From a virus: 64,000 nucleotides of DNA. The notes beneath the pieces are model-generated. The model saw only the letters and a program-made list of their open reading frames with translations. It was not told where the DNA came from and searched no databases. Both the position numbers and the translations under genes were made by a program. Of the stretch, positions 55,261 to 61,662 are shown in pieces; the first letter of the stretch is position 1, and every line of letters begins with the position of its first letter. The stretch spans positions 30,831-94,830 of the IMG/VR virus record IMGVR_UViG_3300005529_000003. One strand, 5' to 3'.

Positions 55261-55440
55261 TCAAGTCTCCTGGTTGACGTCAGGCGACAGGTACATCTCA
55301 GGCGTCGGATCGTCCTTCTCTTGCTGCCCCAGGCCGATCTCAACGAGGCGAGTGGCATCGAGACATTCGCTCCCGGCAAACCCTTGAGCCTCCACCTTCG
55401 CGTTCCCCCACTCGTCTATACGAATGATGATCTTCTTCAC
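55261..55440 (-). CDS. DUF2997-like small protein (59 aa)
   Basis: GTG at 55440, TGA at 55261. The product reads VKKIIIRIDEWGNAKVEAQG, FAGSECLDATRLVEIGLG and then a Glu/Asp tail. DUF2997 proteins have exactly this layout: strand, G-x-x-x-V-E-x-x-G-F-x-G, C, then an A-T/S-R helix. DUF2997 is often encoded with Ycf46-type ATPases (recollection), and such an ATPase is two genes downstream here. It was easily missed because of its size and GTG start. Confidence 0.7.
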   Translation of the reverse strand: MKKIIIRIDEWGNAKVEAQGFAGSECLDATRLVEIGLGQQEKDDPTPEMYLSPDVNQET

Positions 55441-55443
55441 TTG

Positions 55444-55662
55444 TTAACCTTTCATGAAGACCGTTTGTTCAAAGCCCTTGTGCGATACGAGCCACTCCAC
55501 AAACGCATTGTTCCATTCGTACTTTGCCTTGAACTCTCGGCCCTCAGCCGCACACACCTTTCTGAATTCGATCGCATAACAACGAGTGTCGTACGGGCCT
55601 ACCACAACGTGATGGATTGAGCCTGCGGAGTCATGCAGAATGATCGCCAATCGCAGGCTCAT
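55444..55662 (-). CDS. hypothetical protein (72 aa)
   Basis: The start chosen is the ATG at 55662 (GGAG 8 bases upstream). Product SLRLAIILHDSAGSIHHVVV...CYAIEFRKVCAAEGREFKAK...WNNAFVEWLVSHKGF is mixed alpha/beta. No family recognised. It is three bases from both neighbours. Confidence 0.55.
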   Translation of the reverse strand: MSLRLAIILHDSAGSIHHVVVGPYDTRCYAIEFRKVCAAEGREFKAKYEWNNAFVEWLVSHKGFEQTVFMKG

Positions 55663-55664
55663 TA

Positions 55665-56057
55665 TTAGCACTCCTCTGACAGGTTCTCGAAAGTCTTGAC
55701 AGCCACGTCCGGAACAGAGATCTCTTCAGGCGGCTCGAGGGCGATCGTATCAAGCTCCAGGCCTTCCCATTCTTCTTTCCACAACTCGAATGCCCGCCCC
55801 GCTTCTGACTCTGCCCAGTTCTCCGATCGCTCGTCGGCATAGTCCGTCATGACCTGAACGACCTCGTCCCTGAAAGCCACTGCCTCCTCGATCATCTTGT
55901 TCAACCGCTTCAACGGCTCGTCGATACTCCGCTCCCACTCCCGTTGAAAAGCGTCGTTGAAGTCTGAGATCCCATTCTCAAGCTCTGATGCTGCCTCGGC
56001 CAACTCCCTGGCGAGGCGTGCTTTCTTATTCAGTTGTTCTCTGTCGAGCTTCTTCAC
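55665..56057 (-). CDS. coiled-coil protein (130 aa)
   Basis: GTG start with AGGAGG upstream, overlapping the small membrane peptide by four bases. Residues 1-95 are a continuous charged helix (LNKKARLARELAEAASELEN; LKRLNKMIEEAVAFRDEVVQ). The C-terminus is acidic. It may be a partner or adaptor of the AAA ATPase encoded nearby; inference from position only. Confidence 0.55.
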   Translation of the reverse strand: MKKLDREQLNKKARLARELAEAASELENGISDFNDAFQREWERSIDEPLKRLNKMIEEAVAFRDEVVQVMTDYADERSENWAESEAGRAFELWKEEWEGLELDTIALEPPEEISVPDVAVKTFENLSEEC

Positions 56058-56194
56058 TTGATCAACCTCCTGATTTCTTCCTCTATCCAGTTAACAATAC
56101 GGGGCGTTACACCCTCGATCAAACTGTAAGGGCCGTCGCTGTATTTGTTAGCAACAAAAAATAGTAGAATCAGCAACACTCCGCCTGTGATCAT
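56054..56194 (-). CDS. small membrane peptide (46 aa)
   Basis: ATG at 56194 in an ATGA overlap, TGA at 56054 in a GTGA overlap. Residues 2-15 (ITGGVLLILLFFVA) form a membrane helix. The rest is amphipathic (YSLIEGVTPRIVNWIEEEIR). Function unknown. Confidence 0.6.
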   Translation of the reverse strand: MITGGVLLILLFFVANKYSDGPYSLIEGVTPRIVNWIEEEIRRLIK

Positions 56195-56403
56195 TTGGTG
56201 TACCACAACTCCTTCCACGCTCGCCCAATTTCTTTGTCCATTTCATCCTGTTCTGGAGTTGTTTTTCCGTAGCTATCTTGAAGTGCGGGCCAGATGATTC
56301 CTGCTCCTTCCAACGCTCTTGCGATAGCAGCGATGCAGATTCCTTCCTTTCGTGCTGCTTCCAGAATGATGTGATAGTCAGTCGCACTGTTGTATTTACG
56401 CAT
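56191..56403 (-). CDS. hypothetical protein (70 aa)
   Basis: The start chosen is the ATG at 56403 (MRKYNSATDYHIILEAARKE); the upstream frame is a Ser/Arg-rich shadow. The product looks like a single small helical domain that may contain an HTH-like pair (HIILEAARKEGICIAAIARA). The ribosome site is weak. Confidence 0.5.
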   Translation of the reverse strand: MRKYNSATDYHIILEAARKEGICIAAIARALEGAGIIWPALQDSYGKTTPEQDEMDKEIGRAWKELWYTK

Positions 56404-56434
56404 TGCTGTTTTTCGGCCATGCCTTTCGTGAAGT

Positions 56435-56569
56435 TCAGTCGTGAAACGTGATTGACCACTCGCTGTAGAGAGTGATCGCCATGAATGGGTGAGCGAAGAA
56501 GTCGTGAATGAAAGCCCAAAAGAACTTCTCCTTCGCATTCTTGCAAGCCTTGCGAGGGTCAGTCCTCAT
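56435..56569 (-). CDS. small conserved-type phage protein (44 aa)
   Basis: ATG at 56569, overlapping the end of the acidic gene. The C-terminal WAFIHDFFAHPFMAITLYSE and SITFHD follow a pattern (H-D/W...HP-x-M-A-x-T-x-Y-S-x-W...FHD) that I have seen in short unnamed phage proteins. Upstream frame rejected because it is only poly-Lys. Confidence 0.55.
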   Translation of the reverse strand: MRTDPRKACKNAKEKFFWAFIHDFFAHPFMAITLYSEWSITFHD

Positions 56570-56819
56570 CGTCTTCTTCCTCTTCTTCTTCTTCTTCTTC
56601 CTCTTCGGTTTCTTCAAAGACAAGCCCAAGTCCTTCGAACACACCAGCGACATGCTGAATCTGCTCCCAGTCCCATTCCTTGTCAGGATTCAGGACGTAC
56701 TTGCCAGTATCGAGGTCCATCTCCGCGTAGAAGATGTCATGGAGTTCCTCGAGTGCGACTACGAGTTCAGTGTTCGAGACAGCCTGCTTCAAGATCCTTT
56801 CGCGTTCCTGGAAAGTCAC
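56559..56819 (-). CDS. protein with extreme acidic tail (86 aa)
   Basis: Helical N-terminal 65 residues (ERILKQAVSNTELVVALEEL; WDWEQIQHVAGVFEGLGLVF) followed by a C-terminal run of almost pure Glu/Asp (~16 residues), encoded by a GAA/GAG simple repeat. Acidic tails in small phage proteins can mimic DNA; that is speculative here. Confidence 0.6.
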   Translation of the reverse strand: MTFQERERILKQAVSNTELVVALEELHDIFYAEMDLDTGKYVLNPDKEWDWEQIQHVAGVFEGLGLVFEETEEEEEEEEEEEDDED

Positions 56820-56831
56820 CTCTTGCTCCTC

Positions 56832-57230
56832 TCAGTAAGCGGCCAACTCCAAAACAACCTCCTGGCCCTCTTCCTGCGTAGAGAGAAGCGTGAGTCCCTG
56901 CTCCTCCGCACTCACGAGGACGCTTTGCTTGGCGTACTCCCGCAAGAACTTCTTCAGCTCACTGACCTTCCCCCAGTGACCGTCCTGCACCTGGCGGATG
57001 TCGTTCACTGTCGGTGGGTTCTCGGAGTAGTTGTCAAACGTCAGCGTGCCGTCCGCGTTGAAGCAGACGGGGTAAAGCCAGTTAGGCAACTTGACCCACA
57101 TGCCATTCATCGTCCGGCTTGCGTACCCCCTGACCTCACCGACGCCGTGAACAAGACCCAACGCCTTGCAAGCCCGCTCGAACACCCTCTCGGAACGCAC
57201 CTGCGTCTTGACAGTGCTGATGTGAGACAC
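56832..57230 (-). CDS. hypothetical protein (132 aa)
   Basis: The GTG at 57230 (VSHISTVKTQVRSERVFERA) is chosen because GGAGG lies 8 bases upstream. The longer ATG frame would read through a terminator hairpin. The product has an SRTMNGMWVKLPNWLYPVCF beta region and a helical C-terminus (KVSELKKFLREYAKQSVLVS). No family recognised. Confidence 0.6.
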   Translation of the reverse strand: MSHISTVKTQVRSERVFERACKALGLVHGVGEVRGYASRTMNGMWVKLPNWLYPVCFNADGTLTFDNYSENPPTVNDIRQVQDGHWGKVSELKKFLREYAKQSVLVSAEEQGLTLLSTQEEGQEVVLELAAY

Positions 57231-57264
57231 TATTCGATCCTCCGTCTGTTTGTGTGTAAAAAGA

Positions 57265-57303
57265 AAAGTCTCCTCCACCTCATCAAGAAGCGGAAGAGAC
57301 TTT
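57265..57303 (-). terminator. rho-independent terminator, member of the hairpin family
   Basis: Stem AAAGTCTCTTCCGC... / ...GGAGGAGACTTT. On the minus strand it is followed by TCTTTTTAC. It is the dispersed hairpin in the opposite orientation from most copies, here placed to end transcription from the tRNA-like region. Confidence 0.7.
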
Positions 57304-57488
57304 AAGAGAAGAAATGGCCTGGTGACTTTTCCCTCAAGCTCTAGGCTCGAGAAGGGGCACCGCCGAAGCTGATCATTCAACCGGAGTCACGGTGTAAGCT
57401 GCTGGCACTTCGTTGGAAGTCAGAAGCCTTGCCACTCGTTTGAGTCAGGCCATTGTGCTTTAAAGAGATGAGATCGGTCGATCGGAGT

Positions 57489-57584
57489 CTCTGTGGCTGG
57501 GATTTGCACCGAGCTGTTATCACAGTTTGCCAGACGCCCGTCTAGACCAAGCGGTTGACCGTCGCGCGACGAACTGCGACAGTC
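57489..57584 (-). tRNA. possible degenerate tRNA-like element
   Basis: On the minus strand CTCGG-TGCAAAT-CCCAG looks like a T-arm with one mismatch. CTGT-GATA-ACAG before it could be a long variable arm, and CCACAGA pairs only partly with ACTGTCG at the 5' end. The perfect CGTCGCGCGACG lies where a D-arm would be. No normal anticodon arm could be drawn. It may be a relic or a structured RNA of another kind. Confidence 0.3.
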
Positions 57585-57667
57585 TAACCGATCTCGTCTC
57601 TTCTGAAATGTGTTTGCGAGCCCGCCACTCGTACAATATCGCTAGTCAAGACTTACCGTTCGTCTTG

Positions 57668-57767
57668 AAAAGTCTTTTCTTCCTCCCCGGCGAGGCAAGA
57701 GAGTAGAGAACAAGTCAAGCTGTACTTGATCTACTCTCTACTGCCTAAAGGAGAAAGAAGAAACTTT
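57668..57767. repeat. 100-nt imperfect palindrome
   Basis: Nested arms: AAAGTCTTTTCTTCCTCC / GGAGAAAGAAGAAACTTT; GGCA-GAGAGTAGA / TCTACTCTC-TGCC; AAGTCAAG / ACTTGAT. It lies just downstream of the YqaJ exonuclease gene. Candidate terminator, structured RNA or replication element. Confidence 0.7.
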
Positions 57768-57888
57768 CTTGGGAGCTAGCCTTCTTGTACGGTGATTATA
57801 CCAAGGGGTCGAAAAAGCTGTCAAGAGCAGTTTGAACATAATCGCGAAAATGTTACGAAAAAGTTTCCTAACACTTCTTCGTGAGTTC

Positions 57889-58488
57889 TTATTTACTCTT
57901 TGCAAGTTTCTCTCGCTCCTCGACAACGCGACACCAGAACTTCTCGGCTTCAGAATTGATGCGTGAAATTTCTCCTTCGTTGCGAGGATAAAGCACGACG
58001 GCGAATTCCTCACTCTTTGCGAATGATGTCGGATTATACGACACATAATGATGAAGCAACGACCCTGAGATGCCGATCTGCCAATCACACTGCGGCTGAT
58101 ACTTGACAGGAATCTTCCCATCAAGTGCTAATTTGTGGTCATCCTTGTTTGGGCACTTGATCTCGATGGTGATGCGATTCTTGGAATCCCAGCCATCAAG
58201 AGATACCTTCATCCACTCTCTGACGTCGTCCTCACCACACACAGGGAGGACAGGGATGCCCATGATGGCCTCGTAGAGAGCCCTAGCGACCGGCTCCAGG
58301 TCGTGCCCTCGTCGCATCGCCCCGTTGCTCTTCCTCGCTGGCACGCCCGTTACCTTCTCTCTGAGGAGCTTCTCGGGCTTTGTCCACGGAGAGACGCCGA
58401 GGATGATGGGGATGTCGGAACTTCCAATGCCTGCTTGCCTCCAGGCGAGCCACTCTGGCGTTCCTTGTTGTAAATTAATGATCTTCAC
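57889..58488 (-). CDS. YqaJ/lambda-type recombination exonuclease
   Basis: 199 residues, GTG start. Signature of the YqaJ family: GTPEWLAWRQAGIGSSDIPI, LGVSPWTKPEKLLREKV, MRRGHDLEPVARALYE, VSLDGWDSKNRITIEIKCPN (catalytic D...E-x-K) and KYQPQCDWQIGI. It degrades one strand from DNA ends to make single strands for annealing. The partner annealing protein is encoded divergently at 59364-60281. AAAGG precedes the start. Confidence 0.92.
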   Translation of the reverse strand: MKIINLQQGTPEWLAWRQAGIGSSDIPIILGVSPWTKPEKLLREKVTGVPARKSNGAMRRGHDLEPVARALYEAIMGIPVLPVCGEDDVREWMKVSLDGWDSKNRITIEIKCPNKDDHKLALDGKIPVKYQPQCDWQIGISGSLLHHYVSYNPTSFAKSEEFAVVLYPRNEGEISRINSEAEKFWCRVVEEREKLAKSK

Positions 58489-58648
58489 GAAACGTGCCTT
58501 TATAAATGCGGGCGGTACTGAAACACATAAGTTTAACTCCTGGTCGAAAAGGAGCAGAAGAAACTTTTCTTCTTGCCAACTTCGGATCTCGAGTTAGCTT
58601 TCTTTCGTCAGGTAACTTTCACAATGAATTTGAATACTCGCGGTTCTG
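58489..58648. promoter_or_regulatory. divergent intergenic region
   Basis: Separates the leftward exonuclease block from the rightward replication block. Contains one hairpin of the dispersed family (about 58530-58577; minus strand GAAGAAAAGTTTCTTCTGCTCC...GGAGTTAAACTT). Promoters in both directions must lie here or just outside, but none is clear. Confidence 0.45.
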
Positions 58649-59044
58649 ATGTCTCGTCGTCCCACTGATTCGTCCTTTCTCCAGCAACTCAAAGACGGTT
58701 CCGGCTTCTGGCTTCCCAACGATCTCGTCGATCTTCACGCGGAAGTTCTGGGGCCTTTCGGAGTTTTCCTTTACGTCATCCTGGCGAGGGCGATCACGCC
58801 TTCCTTCTATCCCAGTGTGAAGGAGTTGGCCTTCCAGTCCCGAATGCCGGCGAGAGAAGTCCGCAAGAAGCTCCTCCAGCTTGCGAGCCTCGAGTTGTTG
58901 AACGACAATGACCTTGAGCGCCTCCGTGGTTACTACTACGATCGCAAGGGCAAGAACTCAAGCGGCAAGAGCCACTGCGAGGAGCCCGCCTTGCCGGAAG
59001 AACTCACACCAGACGAGGACGTCGAAGGGGGTTGCGAGTTGTGA
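58649..59044 (+). CDS. winged-helix replication-initiator-like protein (131 aa)
   Basis: Residues ~18-95 form a winged-helix domain: GFWLPNDLVDLHAEVLGPFG, VFLYVILARAITPSFYPSVK, ELAFQSRMPAREVRKKLLQL, ASLELL. This is the type seen at the start of DnaD or phage replication-initiator proteins. The tail is acidic. It is the first gene of the rightward replication block, so it may bind an origin or regulate the block. No Shine-Dalgarno. Confidence 0.6.
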   Translation: MSRRPTDSSFLQQLKDGSGFWLPNDLVDLHAEVLGPFGVFLYVILARAITPSFYPSVKELAFQSRMPAREVRKKLLQLASLELLNDNDLERLRGYYYDRKGKNSSGKSHCEEPALPEELTPDEDVEGGCEL

Positions 59045-59102
59045 AAAGTTTCTTTTGTCCCCCTGATGTCAACAACTCGATAACAAGAAGAAAGAAACAC
59101 AC

Positions 59103-59348
59103 ATGAATCGAATGTCTCTCACCAAGTACTTGCTCGTTGTCGGCTTCTTCTTTGTCGCCCTGACAGTCGCTGTCCTTGTCTGCATTCCCTCCTCGGACGA
59201 CGACTGCGATTGTTGTGATGGCAAGTGCTGTCCGTGCAAGAAGTGTCCGTGCGGTAATAGTTGCGAGTGCAATCAAGGTAAGCCCTGCTCCTGTGAGCCA
59301 GGCAAGTGTGAGTGTGAAGACTGCCCCGGCATTGTCAACAAAAAGTAA
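59103..59348 (+). CDS. membrane-anchored metallothionein-like protein (81 aa)
   Basis: Residues 5-29 are a membrane anchor (SLTKYLLVVGFFFVALTVAV). The remaining ~47 residues contain 15 Cys, mostly as C-x-C, C-C and C-x-x-C, spaced by Lys, Gly, Asp and Glu (CCPCKKCPCGNSCECN; CSCEPGKCECEDC). The composition is that of a metallothionein tethered to the membrane. It may bind Zn, Cu or Cd at the envelope. Its place between replication genes is unexplained. Confidence 0.7.
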   Translation: MNRMSLTKYLLVVGFFFVALTVAVLVCIPSSDDDCDCCDGKCCPCKKCPCGNSCECNQGKPCSCEPGKCECEDCPGIVNKK

Positions 59349-59363
59349 GCGAGTCACGTCAAC

Positions 59364-60281
59364 TTGAGCTACCAAGAAAATCTTCCTTCTGCTCCTTTAA
59401 GGAGTCAGAGAGAACAAAGGAACGAGCTATCTGTAACGACTGCCGATAGTAGTCAGTTTTCGATCAAGGCGATGTTCGCCCTCGCCAAGGCGTGTTCGGC
59501 CAGCGGTTTTTACAAGGACGCCAAGGACCCCAACAAGGCGATCGTCAAGATGATGATTGGGCACGAGTTGGGGATCGGGCCTGGCGCTTCTCTCAGCGGC
59601 ATCTACATCGTCCAGGACAAAGTCGTCCTCTCATCGAACCTTCTCGCCGGCCTGGTGAAGAAGAGTGGCCGTTACGACTACCGCGTTAAACTTCTTGACG
59701 CTGAGAAAGGATGCGTACTCGAGTTCTTCGAAGTGCAGGAGACTCCTCAAGGCAAGAAGCTAACGTCGATCGGCACGTCGGAGTTTCTCAAGGCCGACGC
59801 TGAACGAGCAGGGCTGCTAAACAAGCCAGGCCCGTGGAAGCAGTACCCGAAGAATATGTACTTCGCGCGTGCGCTTTCCAACGGACAGCGCATGTTCGCC
59901 CCCGACCTGAGTGCTGGGACGCCCGTCTACACCCCGAACGAACTTGGAGTCGAGGAGAATGAGGACGGCGAGATCGTTGCTGACGATGGAAGTCCGACTT
60001 CTCCGACGATCGCCAAGAAGCTCCAAGACCTCTGCAACCAAACAGAGACGTCTGTGGAAGCGCTCTTGAGGCACTACGGATCGCCGACGATCGCAGATCT
60101 AGGAGATCAAGCAGCGTCTGCGGCGATCAGCCTCCTCGAGCAAAAGCTCGCCATCCGCCAAGTTCAGCAAGTCCAATTGAACAAAAACAATGCTGCGGCA
60201 ACTGTCGCCGTGGCGAACGTACAAGAACCTGAATCTGTTGAATCTGTTGAATCTGTTGAAGTAAAGAAAGAGAGTGATTGA
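59364..60281 (+). CDS. phage single-strand annealing protein (RecT/Bet-like role)
   Basis: 305 residues, probable TTG start; a stop lies 18 bases upstream and the first ATG (59472) would cut the conserved region. Landmarks are AMFALAKACSASGFYKDAKD, IVKMMIGHELGIGPGASLSG, IYIVQDKVVLSSNLLAGLVK, YPKNMYFARALSNGQRMFAP and GTPVYTPNELG. This family occurs in phage recombination modules and is usually called RecT-like. With the YqaJ exonuclease and SSB it would repair or join DNA ends by strand annealing. The C-terminus carries an E-S-V repeat. Confidence 0.75.
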   Translation: MSYQENLPSAPLRSQREQRNELSVTTADSSQFSIKAMFALAKACSASGFYKDAKDPNKAIVKMMIGHELGIGPGASLSGIYIVQDKVVLSSNLLAGLVKKSGRYDYRVKLLDAEKGCVLEFFEVQETPQGKKLTSIGTSEFLKADAERAGLLNKPGPWKQYPKNMYFARALSNGQRMFAPDLSAGTPVYTPNELGVEENEDGEIVADDGSPTSPTIAKKLQDLCNQTETSVEALLRHYGSPTIADLGDQAASAAISLLEQKLAIRQVQQVQLNKNNAAATVAVANVQEPESVESVESVEVKKESD

Positions 60282-60283
60282 GT

Positions 60284-60802
60284 ATGGCTTACGATCTTGA
60301 GTCCCTTTACGTCGGTGAAGTCGTCGAACACAACGCCGGTGCTGACAAGAACGATAACCTGAAGGTCGTCCTCGACGTCAAGCTCGCCGGCAAGTTGATG
60401 GATAAGTTCAACCCTGACGGCGGTGTCGATCCACTCGACCAGAACGCCGTTGTCCAGGTGCAGTTGAACTTCTCCGACTCCGATACTCGCATGGACATCC
60501 TCGAGAAGCAGCTCGAGAAGCTAGGCTTCGACGCCGACACCACTCCAATCACCGCCTTGATCCCCGGAGAGCCCGGCCATCACTCCTTCGTCGGCCAGAA
60601 GGTCTTCCTCCAGGGCACGCTGTCGAGTCAGAACGGCAAGACATCGCTGTTCTGGAACCTCCGCTTCCCTCGTCGCTTCCAGGCTCGCCTCGACACCGAG
60701 AAGCGCGATCTCGTTCTCTCGAAAGTGACCGAGACGTGGTCGAAGCGGAAGAAGGCGAAGCAAGAGACGACACAAGTCGCCTCTGCCGAGATCCCGTTCT
60801 AA
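60284..60802 (+). CDS. DNA-metabolism protein with SSB-like C-terminal tip (172 aa)
   Basis: Starts three bases after the annealing protein. Residues ~1-130 look like a beta-rich binding domain (NDNLKVVLDVKLAGKLMDKF; FVGQKVFLQGTLSSQNGKTS; LFWNLRFPRRF). A Lys-rich segment follows and the last residues are ASAEIPF, matching the EIPF end of the phage SSB. It may bind single-stranded DNA or compete for the same partners. Family uncertain. Confidence 0.6.
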   Translation: MAYDLESLYVGEVVEHNAGADKNDNLKVVLDVKLAGKLMDKFNPDGGVDPLDQNAVVQVQLNFSDSDTRMDILEKQLEKLGFDADTTPITALIPGEPGHHSFVGQKVFLQGTLSSQNGKTSLFWNLRFPRRFQARLDTEKRDLVLSKVTETWSKRKKAKQETTQVASAEIPF

Positions 60803-60820
60803 CAGCAACTTCTTGAAATT

Positions 60821-60893
60821 GCCCCGCTGTCATCCACAATGCACTCCGACTCTCACTCACTCGTTCGGATGGCAGCGGGGCTTTCTTTTCTTT
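60821..60893 (+). terminator. rho-independent terminator with long loop
   Basis: Arms GCCCCGCTGTCATCC / GGATGGCAGCGGGGC (one mismatch) enclose a 31-nt loop and are followed by TTTCTTTTCTTTT. It ends the recombination gene transcript. Confidence 0.8.
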
Positions 60894-60927
60894 TCTACAC
60901 ACCGCATAACAGAGAAAGAAAACACAC

Positions 60928-61635
60928 ATGACTCCTGAAGAGTTCGTTATCTGGCTGTGGAATTCGATCGTCTCTCACCCCGAAGTCAGTCTGTTCAACT
61001 CCTTCCTGACGACTCTCGGGTTCATTGCCATCCTCCTCATCAAGAAGTACAAGAAGCCCATAGTCGTTATCGAAGAGAAGATGGAGTACGACCCCGTCTA
61101 TCACCCACTCAGTGCGATCATCAACGGCAGCAAGGTAACGGACTGGGTCAGGGACGCTGGCTGCTACATTCACAGGAATCGCACTGGCTTCGGTTTCACG
61201 TTCATCCCTGAAACTTCCTGTAAGGACGAACAGATCGTCCTTGTACAGGGCATGATCGACGTGACAAAGCTCTTGACGAGCGAGCAGTACACGCAGCTTT
61301 ACAACGACTGCAAGGCGCTTCAGAAACAGGTTGATCTTTATTGTGACAACCAGGCCCGTGAAGTTCTTGCCAAGGTCTTCGTTACTGACCCCGATTCCCC
61401 GCCTCTGCCGAACTTCACTCGCAACGGTCAGGTTCTGTCAGCGAATGGTACTTGGATTACCCCTACCACCTCTCCTCTTGCTGAAGTCCGAGGTTCTGCT
61501 TCTCCTGTGGGCTTCACTCCGGCTGAACTGCGAGCGCCTCAACAGCAGCAAGAAGACAAAAAGGTTAGCGCAAAGGATGTAAAGGATGCAAAGGATTACG
61601 TCAACCACAAGAGTTATCACTGCGCGCTCCGTTAA
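60928..61635 (+). CDS. membrane-anchored protein (235 aa)
   Basis: A membrane helix at about residues 24-40 (SFLTTLGFIAILLIKKYKKP) follows an amphipathic start. The central domain (45-165) has YIHRNRTGFGFTFIPETSCK and a Cys-containing helix (LYNDCKALQKQVDLYCDNQA). The tail is Gln/Lys-rich. No family recognised. It lies between the recombination genes and the polymerase. Confidence 0.6.
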   Translation: MTPEEFVIWLWNSIVSHPEVSLFNSFLTTLGFIAILLIKKYKKPIVVIEEKMEYDPVYHPLSAIINGSKVTDWVRDAGCYIHRNRTGFGFTFIPETSCKDEQIVLVQGMIDVTKLLTSEQYTQLYNDCKALQKQVDLYCDNQAREVLAKVFVTDPDSPPLPNFTRNGQVLSANGTWITPTTSPLAEVRGSASPVGFTPAELRAPQQQQEDKKVSAKDVKDAKDYVNHKSYHCALR

Positions 61636-61662
61636 TTCGCTTTAGAGAAGAAAGTAAGTGTA

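Larger units (their letters stand above)
57231..57888. other. structured non-coding region
   Basis: No gene in 650 bases. It contains a terminator (57265-57303), a tRNA-like element (57489-57584) and a 100-nt near-palindrome (57668-57767). Confidence 0.5.

Noticed and set aside
56832-57380. Longer ATG form of the 132-residue protein
   Set aside because: The extra 50 codons cross the terminator hairpin at 57265-57303, while a GTG with GGAGG is available at 57230.
57738-58124. 128-codon minus frame overlapping the exonuclease
   Set aside because: Out-of-frame Ser/Arg-rich shadow of the YqaJ gene that runs into the palindrome.
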